Shown: in pieces, positions 7,945 to 15,655 of the stretch | Layout of the letters: the number at the start of each line of letters is the position of its first letter | How positions within the stretch are numbered: the stretch's first letter is position 1 | Assembly: GCF_041008525.1 (NCBI RefSeq) | Contig: NZ_JBFLUG010000004.1 | Coordinates: 62,001-126,000, forward strand | DNA from: Parafrankia sp041008525 | GTDB lineage: Bacteria; Actinomycetota; Actinomycetes; Frankiales; Frankiaceae | Length of the DNA stretch: 64,000 nucleotides | Direction: 5' to 3' | Translations under genes and position numbers: made by a program | Notes under the pieces: generated by a model | Told to the model about the DNA's origin: nothing | The model's input: only the letters and a program-made list of their open reading frames with translations | Database searches by the model: none

Positions 7945-9092
7945 GCCCGCTCCTTGTACTGCTCGACGGTGCCGGCGACGCGCTGGCGGTGTTCGGCCGG
8001 TGTTCCGTACAGGGCCCGGTTCACGGTGACGCGGCGCAGGAACAGATGCAGGTCGTGCTCGTAGGTGACGCCGATGCCCCCGTGCAGCTGGACGCATTCC
8101 TGCAGCAGCTCGGTGCCGTTGTCACCGATGTACGACTTGGCGGCGCTGACCAGTTCGCCGGCCTCGGGGGAGCGGGCGTCGACGGCGGCCGCGGCCGCGT
8201 CGTTGATGGCGTGCGAGGCCTCCAGCCAGGTCTTCATGTCCGCGAAGCGGTGCTTCAGCGCCTGGTAGGAGGCGAGGGGGCGGCCGAAGGAGTAGCGCTC
8301 GAACGCCCACTGGACGGTCATGTCGAAGGCGGCCTGCATGGCGCCGACGGCCTCGGCGTTGTGGATGACGATCGCGAGCTGCAGCTGCCGCTCCACCTGC
8401 TCGGCCGCCTCGCCGACAGCGCCGACGACGGTGCCGTGCCCGACCCGGACCTCGTCGAGGCGGACGGTGGCGAACCGCCGGCTCAGCTCCACGGTGCGCA
8501 GCGGCTCGACGGAGACTCCGGGGGTGCCGGTGGAGACCAGGAACTGGGTCAGCCCCTGCTCTCCACGGGCGGTGACCAGGAGGTGGTCGGCCTGGCCACC
8601 CGCTTCGACCGGGCGGCACGAGCCGTTGAGGACGAAGCCGTCGCCGTCGGCGCTCCAGGTGACCCCGACGCTGCCGAGCCGGTCGAGCGGCGGTGCCCCG
8701 GACAGGCACCAGGAGGCCACGGCCGACCCGGACATGAGCCGGGCGAGCACGTCGGCGTGCGGGCCGTCGGTGTCGGCGCCGCCGGCGTCGGACAGCGTGG
8801 CGGCCACGACGTTCGTCCCGGTCAGCGGGCCGGGGGCGGCGCGCAGCCCGAACTCGTGCGCGACCAGGGTCAGGTCGACGAGCCCGGAACCGCTGACGGA
8901 GCCACCGCCCTGCTCCTCGCTGACGAGCAGCGACACCCACCCCAGCTCGGCGCCGGCGCTCCAGTAGCCGGGCTCGAACCCGGCGGCGCTGGTGCGCAGG
9001 CTCCGGACGGTCTCGGCCGGGACGCGGTCCGCCAGGAACCGCGCGGTCGCCTCCCGGAGGACCTCCTGGTCAGGACTCAACTCCAACAGCAC
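7941..9092 (-). CDS. acyl-CoA dehydrogenase (partner subunit candidate)
   Basis: Acyl-CoA dehydrogenase-fold protein of 383 residues with N-terminal helices (LSPDQEVLREATARFLADR), a central beta domain, and the C-terminal helical block FGRPLASYQALKHRFADM and LHGGIGVTYEHDLHLFLRR. The central FAD/substrate loop is less canonical than in the downstream enzyme; the usual SEPGSGSD stretch is not recognisable. That is typical of the non-catalytic or divergent half of heteromeric acyl-CoA dehydrogenases. It starts at a GTG behind GAGGTG. It is the first structural gene after the TetR gene, and a copy of the TetR-associated operator sequence lies just upstream, over the end of the regulator gene. Confidence 0.88.
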   Translation of the reverse strand: MLLELSPDQEVLREATARFLADRVPAETVRSLRTSAAGFEPGYWSAGAELGWVSLLVSEEQGGGSVSGSGLVDLTLVAHEFGLRAAPGPLTGTNVVAATLSDAGGADTDGPHADVLARLMSGSAVASWCLSGAPPLDRLGSVGVTWSADGDGFVLNGSCRPVEAGGQADHLLVTARGEQGLTQFLVSTGTPGVSVEPLRTVELSRRFATVRLDEVRVGHGTVVGAVGEAAEQVERQLQLAIVIHNAEAVGAMQAAFDMTVQWAFERYSFGRPLASYQALKHRFADMKTWLEASHAINDAAAAAVDARSPEAGELVSAAKSYIGDNGTELLQECVQLHGGIGVTYEHDLHLFLRRVTVNRALYGTPAEHRQRVAGTVEQYKERA

Positions 9093-9151
9093 GTTGCGTC
9101 ACCTCGCGTCACGGCGTTCCCCTGCCTGCTCCAGCCAGGTCGTCTCCAGCC

Positions 9152-9190
9152 AGGTCGTCACGATACGGACCGCCGGTCCACATCGGCAAG
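9152..9190. promoter_or_regulatory. TetR-flanking operator candidate, copy A
   Basis: This 39-nt sequence is the inverted counterpart of the one at 9807-9845 (3 mismatches by eye). The core is a perfect interrupted palindrome, GGACCG-C-CGGTCC, inside ATACGGACCG...ACATCGG. Copy A covers the last codons of the TetR gene and lies 60-98 nt upstream of the acyl-CoA dehydrogenase start, the expected place for an operator controlling the dehydrogenase/amidohydrolase unit. That TetR binds it is inferred from position and symmetry. Confidence 0.65.
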
Positions 9191-9772
9191 AGGTGCGCCC
9201 GGCCCCCGCGCCGCCGGCACCGCGAGCCGGTGCAGGCCGGCTCGCACCTGTTCCGGGTCCATCCCGCGCACGGAGATCAGATAGTCGAGGACGTCCGCCC
9301 GCAGCGCCGTCGACAGGATGTAGGTCAGGTAGTCGGTGTCCTGCGGATGCGTCGCGGCGAGCCGCCGCGCCAGCTCGGTGAGCCAGTACCGGCTCGACGA
9401 GTGGGCGTAGTACGCGTGTGGCACCCGGTGTTCCAGTGCGCGGATGAGCGCCCGGTTCTCCCAGACGAAGTCGAGCAGGAGGTCGAGGTAGGCGTGCAGG
9501 GCGTCCGTCGCCTCGCCGCCGGGGCCGAGCGGCGGTGGGCCGTGGTCGACCAGGCGCCGCATCGCCACGGAGCGGGGGAGCAGCACCGCCTCGATCAGCG
9601 CCGTCCGGTCGCCGAAGCGGCGGAAGATCGTGCCCTTGCCCACCCCGGCGGCGCGGGCGATGTCGTTCATCGAGACCTGTTCGACTCCGTCACGGTCGAA
9701 CAGCTCCGCCGCGGCCGCGAGGATGGCGGCCCTGTTGCGGGCCGCATCTGCTCGCTCCGATCCGGTCACCAC
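9158..9772 (-). CDS. TetR/AcrR-family transcriptional regulator
   Basis: Regulator of 204 residues. The N-terminal helix-turn-helix runs from about residue 10 to 55 (AAILAAAAELFDRDGVEQVSMNDIARAAG, then GKGTIFRRFGDRTALIEAVL), and the rest is an alpha-helical ligand-binding and dimerisation domain. GAGGAG lies 6 nt before the first of two adjacent GTG codons, which fixes the start; a much longer open frame upstream is not coding. Near-identical 39-nt sequences with a GGACCG-N-CGGTCC core flank the gene, one upstream (autoregulation) and one over its 3' end in front of the acyl-CoA dehydrogenases. It is probably a repressor released by a pathway metabolite or acyl-CoA. Confidence 0.9.
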   Translation of the reverse strand: MVTGSERADAARNRAAILAAAAELFDRDGVEQVSMNDIARAAGVGKGTIFRRFGDRTALIEAVLLPRSVAMRRLVDHGPPPLGPGGEATDALHAYLDLLLDFVWENRALIRALEHRVPHAYYAHSSSRYWLTELARRLAATHPQDTDYLTYILSTALRADVLDYLISVRGMDPEQVRAGLHRLAVPAARGPGAPLADVDRRSVS

Positions 9773-9806
9773 TCGTGTCTCCTCAGCTGTTGACGTGGAC
9801 GATCCC

Positions 9807-9845
9807 CTTGCCGATGTGGACCGTCGGTCCGTATTGTGACGCCCT
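9807..9845. promoter_or_regulatory. TetR-flanking operator candidate, copy B
   Basis: Second copy of the 39-nt element, opposite in orientation to copy A, with core GGACCG-T-CGGTCC. It lies 35-73 nt upstream of the TetR GTG start, fitting autorepression. It could also act on the divergent P450 operon that begins about 360 nt to the right. Confidence 0.65.
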
Positions 9846-10204
9846 AGTTCGTACGGCCGGGCCGATCGCGGGGCTACATCCCACAAACCGAGGGTGGACC
9901 GGGGTGGAGACGCGGTGGAAGTCCTGGCCGACAGGGGCGTCGGGCAAGGGAGCCGGATGACGCAGGGTGACCGATCGCGAGATGACCGCTCGCGCTGCCT
10001 GGGACAGGCGCTGGCCAGCGGGTCCCTCTCCGCGCGGCCGCCGCGCCGCCGGGGGGTCGTGCCACGGATCCGGCGGCCCGGCACCGGCCCGTCACGGCTC
10101 ATCCCGCCTCGCGCGGCACCTGGTCCGGGCTGCCCCGGCACGAGCGCCCCACGGCCGCGGTATGACCAGCGCGAAGCGCCGACAGTCGGCGGTGAAGGGA
10201 TCCG
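9846..10204. other. intergenic region upstream of the P450 operon
   Basis: These 359 nt between the divergent TetR and P450 genes hold no gene that can be supported. The visible frames are short, Arg/Pro-rich and lack ribosome binding sites. It must contain the promoter of the long plus-strand operon, but no consensus hexamers stand out. Confidence 0.5.
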
Positions 10205-11503
10205 GTGCAGACGGTGACAGACATTGATGCGGTCGACTTCTTTCGGGGCGACGAGCTCATCGAGGACCCGTACTCCTATTTCCACGCCCTGCGGGCGAAG
10301 TGCCCGGTGCAGAAGGAACCGCACCACAACGTGGTGATGGTGACCGGGTACGACGAGGCTGTCTCGGTCTTCCATGACTCCGAGCACTTCTCGTCCTGTA
10401 TCTCGGTGACCGGCCCGTTCCCGGGCTTCCCGGTGCCCCTGGAGGGTGACGACATCTCGGAGCTGATCGAGCGGCACCGGGCCGAGCTGCCGATGAGCGA
10501 CCAGCTCCCGACCTTCGACCCGCCGGTGCACACCGACCACCGCGCGCTGCTCATGCGGCTGATCACCCCCAAGCGGCTGAAGGAGAACGAGGAGTTCATC
10601 TGGCGGCTCGCCGACCGCCTGCTGGACACCTATCTCGCCGACGGCGAGGGCGAGTTCATCAGCGGCTTCGCCGGGCCGTTCGCCCTGCTGGTCATCGCGG
10701 ACCTGCTCGGGGTGCCCGAGTCCGACCACGAGGAGTTCGCGGCCAGGCTGCAGGGCCGCGGCCACGGCGACGCCGGGGTGGGCAGCACCGGTGACGACCA
10801 CATGGCGCACTCGCCGCTGCAGTTCCTCTACGACAAGTTCAGCACCTACGTCGAGGACCGCCGCCGCGAGCCGCGCGACGACGTCCTCACGGGCCTCGCG
10901 ACCGCGACGTTCCCGGACGGCTCGACGCCCGAGGTCATCGACGTGGTGCGGGTGGCGGCCAACCTGTTCTCGGCCGGCCAGGAGACCACCGTCCGGCTGG
11001 TCAGCACCGCGGCCAAGGTGCTCGCCGAACGCCCCGACCTGCAGGCCCTGCTGCGCCGGGAAAGCGACCGCATCCCGAACTTCATCGAGGAGACGCTGCG
11101 GCTGGAGAGCCCGGTGAAGGGCGACTTCCGGCTCGCCCGGGTCGCCACCACGGTGGGCGGCGTGGAGATTCCGGCGGGCACGACGGTCATGGTGGTCAAC
11201 GGCGCGGCCAACCGCGACCCGAGCCGCTTCGCCAACCCGGACACCTTCGACGCCGGGCGGCCGAACGCCCGCCAGCACATCGCCTTCGGCCGCGGCATCC
11301 ACTCCTGCCCGGGCGCGCCGCTGGCCCGTGCCGAGGCCCGCGCGGGCCTGGAGCGGCTGCTGCAGCGCACCTCGGACATCAGGGTCTCCGAGCGCGTGCA
11401 CGGCCCGGCCGACGCCCGCAACTACCGCTACCTTCCGACCTTCATCCTCCGCGGCCTGACCCACCTGAACCTGGAGTTCACGCCGGTGGAGAACGGCAGT
11501 TGA
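10205..11503 (+). CDS. cytochrome P450
   Basis: Soluble bacterial class I P450 of 432 residues, needing ferredoxin and reductase partners that are not encoded nearby. The I-helix oxygen-activation motif is FSAGQETTVR, the K-helix ExxR is ETLR, and the haem-binding loop FGRGIHSCPG places the thiolate ligand at Cys368. It heads an eleven-gene colinear run with Rieske and Baeyer-Villiger oxygenases, so it likely makes an early hydroxylation of the hydrophobic substrate. The GTG is 3 nt after AAGGGA, which is too close. A second in-frame GTG 9 nt later (VTDIDAV) is equally possible as the start. Confidence 0.92.
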   Translation: MQTVTDIDAVDFFRGDELIEDPYSYFHALRAKCPVQKEPHHNVVMVTGYDEAVSVFHDSEHFSSCISVTGPFPGFPVPLEGDDISELIERHRAELPMSDQLPTFDPPVHTDHRALLMRLITPKRLKENEEFIWRLADRLLDTYLADGEGEFISGFAGPFALLVIADLLGVPESDHEEFAARLQGRGHGDAGVGSTGDDHMAHSPLQFLYDKFSTYVEDRRREPRDDVLTGLATATFPDGSTPEVIDVVRVAANLFSAGQETTVRLVSTAAKVLAERPDLQALLRRESDRIPNFIEETLRLESPVKGDFRLARVATTVGGVEIPAGTTVMVVNGAANRDPSRFANPDTFDAGRPNARQHIAFGRGIHSCPGAPLARAEARAGLERLLQRTSDIRVSERVHGPADARNYRYLPTFILRGLTHLNLEFTPVENGS

Positions 11504-11515
11504 CTCCGGATTCGA

Positions 11516-11547
11516 CGCGGGTGCCGGCAGCGCTGCCGGCACCCGCG
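11516..11547. terminator. 32-nt perfect palindrome between P450 and SMP-30 genes
   Basis: Sixteen nucleotides (CGCGGGTGCCGGCAGC) are followed at once by their exact reverse complement, starting 13 nt after the P450 stop. In RNA this gives a long GC stem with a minimal loop. It may be a partial terminator or an mRNA-stabilising hairpin that sets P450 expression apart from the rest of the run. No T-tract follows. Confidence 0.65.
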
Positions 11548-11626
11548 GCGGGGCCCGGAATCCGCCCCTCTGTGATCCACCGCGAGTGCTTACCCTAACA
11601 ACGAGGTTTCCGGGAGTACGCCACCA

Positions 11627-13228
11627 ATGTCGTTACAAGGCGCGCGTTACGCCAGTGCCACATCCATCAGTGTCGCCGACGGGTGGAGCCTGGAACGGCT
11701 CACTCCGCCGAGCCGGCTGTTCGGCGCCAACGGTCTGCGGACGGGCCCCGACGGCCGTGTCTACGTGGCGCAGGTGACGGGCAGCCAGATCAGCGCTCTC
11801 GACGTCGAGACCGGCGCGCTGGAGACCATCAGCGCCAAGGGCGGCGACATCATCGGTCCCGACGACGTCGCCTTCGACCCGGCGGGCAACCTCTACGCCA
11901 CCGAGGTCATGGACGGCCGCGTCAGCGTCCTCGGCGCCGACGGCCGGACCCGCGTGCTGCGTGACGACCTCCCCAGCGCCAACGGCATCACCGTCCACCA
12001 GGGCCGGCTGTTCATCGGCGAGTGCCGCATCGGCGGGCGGCTGATGGAGCTCGACCTGGACGGCGGCGAGCCCCGCATCCTCGCCGAGAACGTGGCGATG
12101 CCGAACGCCATGGAGGTCGGGCCGGACGGCCTCCTGTACTACCCGGTGATGGGCACCAACGACATCTGGCGGATCCACCCCGACGGCGGCGAGCCCGAGC
12201 GGGTCGCCGGCGACCTCGGTGTTCCCGACTCGGTCAAGTTCGACGCCGAGGGCTTCATCGTCTCCACCCAGGTGCACAGCGGCCAGGTGCTGCGGATCAA
12301 CCCGCGCAACGGCGACAGGACCGTGCTGGCCCAGCTGGGCCCCGGCCTGGACAACTGCACCTTCGTCGGTGACCGGCTCTTCGTCTCGAGCTTCACCGGG
12401 GCGATCACCGAGATCCTCGGGGACGGCAAGACCGAGGAGACCCTGCCCGGCGGGCTGACCTGGCCGCTGGGCCTGACCGTCGACGCCGAGGGCACCCTGT
12501 TCATCGCCGACGGCACCTTCTTCTACGCGCTGACGCCGGGCGGCACCCCGCAGACGCTGGGCATGCTGTTCAGCCCGAACTACCCGGGCTTCGTCCGCAG
12601 CGTGCAGGCCGTCGGCCCGGGCGAGTTCCTCGTGGGGACCGCCAGCGGCACCGTGGTGCGCTACCGGCCCGCCGCGCAGGAGTCCGAGATCCTCGCCGAG
12701 GGGCTCGACCAGGTCTACGGGGTCGCGGCCGCCCCGACCGGTGCGGTGGCCGTCGCCGACTTCGGCACTGGTCAGGTGCTGCTCGTCCGCTCCGGCGGCC
12801 AGACGGAGGTCGTGGCGTCCGGGCTGGCCAAGCCGCTCGGCGTGGCGTTCGCCCCCGACGGCACGCTGCTGGTCTCCGAGTCCGGCGCCGGGCGCGTCGT
12901 CGGGATCACCGGCCCGAAGGTCGACACGGTGGTCGACAACCTGTCCGACCCGCAGGGCATCCTGGTGCACGGCGGCCGGATCTACATCGTCGACTCCGGG
13001 TCGAAGGAGCTCGTCAGCGTCGACCTGGCCGGCGACGACCGCCAGGTCATCGCCCGCAACCTCCCGCTCGGCGCCCCGCCCGGAGTCGTCCCGAAACCGC
13101 TGCGCGGCATGCAGCCGTTCTCCGGTCCGCAGGGGCCGTTCGCGGGCATCGCCGTCGGGCCCGACGGCACCCTGTACGTCTCCGCCGACGCCGAGGGCAG
13201 CGTGCTCGCTCTCACCCAGGCGGGCTGA
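11627..13228 (+). CDS. SMP-30/gluconolactonase-like beta-propeller protein
   Basis: Protein of 533 residues made of repeated propeller blades such as GPDGRVYVAQ, DPAGNLYATEV, GPDGLLYYPVMG, DAEGTLFIADGT, APDGTLLVSESG and GPDGTLYVSAD. Spacing is about 40-50 residues, typical of SMP-30/LRE or NHL-like six-bladed propellers; the length suggests more than one propeller. No signal peptide is visible, so it is probably cytoplasmic. Relatives open lactones, which would fit hydrolysis of a lactone produced by the Baeyer-Villiger monooxygenase encoded 2.4 kb downstream. GGGAG lies 10 nt before the ATG. The fold is clear; lactonase activity is inferred from context. Confidence 0.82.
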   Translation: MSLQGARYASATSISVADGWSLERLTPPSRLFGANGLRTGPDGRVYVAQVTGSQISALDVETGALETISAKGGDIIGPDDVAFDPAGNLYATEVMDGRVSVLGADGRTRVLRDDLPSANGITVHQGRLFIGECRIGGRLMELDLDGGEPRILAENVAMPNAMEVGPDGLLYYPVMGTNDIWRIHPDGGEPERVAGDLGVPDSVKFDAEGFIVSTQVHSGQVLRINPRNGDRTVLAQLGPGLDNCTFVGDRLFVSSFTGAITEILGDGKTEETLPGGLTWPLGLTVDAEGTLFIADGTFFYALTPGGTPQTLGMLFSPNYPGFVRSVQAVGPGEFLVGTASGTVVRYRPAAQESEILAEGLDQVYGVAAAPTGAVAVADFGTGQVLLVRSGGQTEVVASGLAKPLGVAFAPDGTLLVSESGAGRVVGITGPKVDTVVDNLSDPQGILVHGGRIYIVDSGSKELVSVDLAGDDRQVIARNLPLGAPPGVVPKPLRGMQPFSGPQGPFAGIAVGPDGTLYVSADAEGSVLALTQAG

Positions 13229-13233
13229 TCACG

Positions 13234-14085
13234 ATGACGGACAAGGAGTTCCTCGGCCTCGACGGCCGCGTCGTCATCGTCTCCGGCGCCGGTGGCGGCG
13301 GTATCGGCACGGCGACGACCCGGCTGATCGCCCGTGCCGGCGCCACCGTGATCGCGGTGAGCCGCCGCCAGGACAACCTCGACACCCACGTCGCGCCGCT
13401 GGCCCAGGAGGGCCTCGCGGTCATCCCCGTCGCGGCCGACGCCAGCACCGACGAGGGCATCGCGACCGTCCTGGAGCAGGCCGAGCGCGCCAGTGGCGAC
13501 CTCTACGGGCTGGTCAACATCGCCGGGGGTGCGGCACCCTCGTCCTGGATGGCGGCGACCCGGGTGACCCGGTCGGACTGGCGGGCGCTGTTCGCCTGGA
13601 ACCTGGAGACGATGTTCTTCATGAGCCAGGCGGTCGCCGGCCGGCTGCGCTCGCAGGGGCGCCCGGGCTCGATCGTCTCGCTGTCCTCGATCAGCGGGAT
13701 GAACACCGCGCCGCTGCACATCGCCTACGGCAGCGCCAAGGCCGCGGTGGTCGCGGCGACCCGTTCGCTGGCCGTGGAACTGGCCGCCGAGAACATCCGG
13801 GTGAACGCGGTCGCGCCAGGGGTGACGGAGACGCCGGGGTCCGGCGCCTATGTCGACACCGATGTCGAGCGGGACCGCCGGGCCATCGCGATGGGCCGGC
13901 GCGCGCAGCCGGAGGAGCAGGCCTCGGCCATCCTCTTCCTGCTCTCCGACCTTTCGTCCTACATCACCGGCCAGACCATTCTCGTCGACGGCGGGCTCAA
14001 CCTCCGGTGGACCCATCTCGGGTCCGACAACACGTCGCTGTTCCTCAAGGACGACAACTTCCGCGCCGAGATCACGCGCCCCTAG
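13234..14085 (+). CDS. short-chain dehydrogenase/reductase
   Basis: Classical SDR of 283 residues. The nucleotide-binding motif is SGAGGGGIG near residues 18-26 and the catalytic serine block is SLSSISG. YGSAK supplies Tyr and Lys, and the C-terminal substrate region ends in TGQTILVDGGLNLR. It starts 5 nt after the propeller gene, so the two are co-translated. A NAD(P)-dependent alcohol/ketone interconversion on a ring intermediate is the likely role, making the ketone needed by the downstream Baeyer-Villiger enzyme. The substrate is not deducible. Confidence 0.9.
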   Translation: MTDKEFLGLDGRVVIVSGAGGGGIGTATTRLIARAGATVIAVSRRQDNLDTHVAPLAQEGLAVIPVAADASTDEGIATVLEQAERASGDLYGLVNIAGGAAPSSWMAATRVTRSDWRALFAWNLETMFFMSQAVAGRLRSQGRPGSIVSLSSISGMNTAPLHIAYGSAKAAVVAATRSLAVELAAENIRVNAVAPGVTETPGSGAYVDTDVERDRRAIAMGRRAQPEEQASAILFLLSDLSSYITGQTILVDGGLNLRWTHLGSDNTSLFLKDDNFRAEITRP

Positions 14086-14184
14086 CGCCGTCCCACCAAG
14101 TAACCCCCGCGGCCTCACCGGACAACTGGCAGAAGCTGCAACCGCCGATACCGACTATCTCCTCACGCGGGTTGGAGAAATGTC

Positions 14185-15570
14185 ATGACAGAGACTGTCG
14201 AAAACACTCAGGGATCAGTGGCTCCGCCGACCGAACCGCTCTCGGAGCCGTTCACCATCGGACTGGACGCGTACCTCTCACCGGAGTACGCCCGGGCCGA
14301 GCGTGACCGGTTGTGGCGAAAGGTGTGGCAGCAGGTCGGCCGGATCGAGGAGATTCCCAAGGTCGGGGACTTCCTCACCTACGAGATCCTCGACGACTCG
14401 GTCATCGTGGTGCGCTCGGCGCCGGACCGGATCCGCGCCTACCACAACGTCTGCTCGCACCGGGGCCGGCCGCTGGTGGACGTCCCGCCCGGCGCCCACG
14501 ACGCCCGCGGCCGCAAGCGGCAGTGGGTGTGCGGGTTCCACGGGTGGCGGTACGACCTGGACGGCAACAACACGTTCATCGCCGAGCGTGAAGACTGGAA
14601 GTGCAGCCTGACCGAGCAGAACACCCGGCTGCCCGAGGTGAAGGTCGACACCTGGGGCGGCTGGCTGTGGATCAACCTGGACCCCGACAGCGGTCCGTTG
14701 CGGGAGTACCTCGAGCCCGCGGCCAGCCTGCTCGACCCCTTCCAGCTGCAGAACATGCGGTTCCGGTGGCGCCGGTGGCTCGTCTTCGACTGCAACTGGA
14801 AGGTCGCCCTCGAGGCGTTCATGGAGACCTACCACGTGCCGTACACGCACCCGGAGTTCATGAGCTTCGGTGCCTTCCTCGGCTGGTCGCGGGCCCAGGG
14901 CATTCACAGCAACATCGGCTACGACGCCCCCAAGGACATGGACGAGAACCAGGCGAAACTGCGGGTCGGCAGCGGTGCCGACGCGCGGGTCTCCACCGCC
15001 GAACTGCAGAACTTCACCTGGGAGAACGCGAACACCAACACGACGAGGACGCTCGTCGACGTCGCGAACCGACTGGTGGAGGACCTGCCGGAGGGCACCC
15101 CGCCCGCCGAGGTGCTCCAGCACTGGCTGGCCACCGCCCGCGCCGAGGACGCGGCCCGCGGCGTGATCTGGCCGACCGTCGAACCGGCGCAGGTGGGCAG
15201 GAGTGGGACGGCCTGGCAGATCTTCCCGAACTTCCAGATCGGCCACGCGCTGAACAACATGCTCTGCTACAGTGCCCGGCCCTACGGCTACGACCCGGAC
15301 AAGTGCATCTTCGAGGCGGCCGTCTACGAACTGTTCCCCCAGGGCGAGGAGCCGGAGACCGAGTGGGAGTTCTCTCCCCCCGAGGATCCGGGCTGGCGCA
15401 CCGTCCTGCCGCAGGACTTCGCCAACATGGCCGCCATCCAGAAGGGCATGAAGACGGCCGGCTTCACCGGGCCGAAGCCGAACCCCTACCGGGAGCGCAC
15501 CGTGGTGAACCTGCACCACAACCTGGCCCGGTACATGGGTACCGGTGAGCCTCGCCCGTACGAGGCCTGA
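14185..15570 (+). CDS. Rieske non-haem iron oxygenase, alpha subunit
   Basis: Aromatic-ring-hydroxylating dioxygenase-type large subunit of 461 residues. The Rieske [2Fe-2S] ligands are Cys90-His92 (CSHRG) and Cys116-His119 (CGFHGW). The mononuclear iron site is NWKVALEAFMETYHVPYTHP, with His217 and His222. No beta subunit or dedicated reductase is encoded next to it, so it may be an alpha-only oxygenase of the KshA or phthalate-oxygenase kind. GGAG precedes the ATG. It sits between an SDR and a Baeyer-Villiger monooxygenase in the catabolic run. It is probably a mono- or dioxygenase on a ring or side chain. Confidence 0.93.
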   Translation: MTETVENTQGSVAPPTEPLSEPFTIGLDAYLSPEYARAERDRLWRKVWQQVGRIEEIPKVGDFLTYEILDDSVIVVRSAPDRIRAYHNVCSHRGRPLVDVPPGAHDARGRKRQWVCGFHGWRYDLDGNNTFIAEREDWKCSLTEQNTRLPEVKVDTWGGWLWINLDPDSGPLREYLEPAASLLDPFQLQNMRFRWRRWLVFDCNWKVALEAFMETYHVPYTHPEFMSFGAFLGWSRAQGIHSNIGYDAPKDMDENQAKLRVGSGADARVSTAELQNFTWENANTNTTRTLVDVANRLVEDLPEGTPPAEVLQHWLATARAEDAARGVIWPTVEPAQVGRSGTAWQIFPNFQIGHALNNMLCYSARPYGYDPDKCIFEAAVYELFPQGEEPETEWEFSPPEDPGWRTVLPQDFANMAAIQKGMKTAGFTGPKPNPYRERTVVNLHHNLARYMGTGEPRPYEA

Positions 15571-15595
15571 CGCCTTTTCGCGCAATCGCCCGCCG

Positions 15596-15628
15596 CTGAC
15601 CGGTCCGGATCATCCCCGGACCGGTCAG
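15596..15628. other. intercistronic inverted repeat
   Basis: A perfect 13-bp stem (CTGACCGGTCCGG with its complement) with a 7-nt loop lies between the Rieske oxygenase stop and the monooxygenase start. There is no T-run. It may modulate read-through or mRNA processing inside the operon. Confidence 0.65.
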
Positions 15629-15655
15629 GGCGCTGTGAAGAACCGAGGACCCTGC

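Noticed and set aside
9150..9850. A repeated peptide DTDRRSTSARG on both sides of the TetR gene as a possible coding repeat
   Set aside because: It is only the translation of the inverted operator-like DNA sequence; the frames carrying it are not genes.
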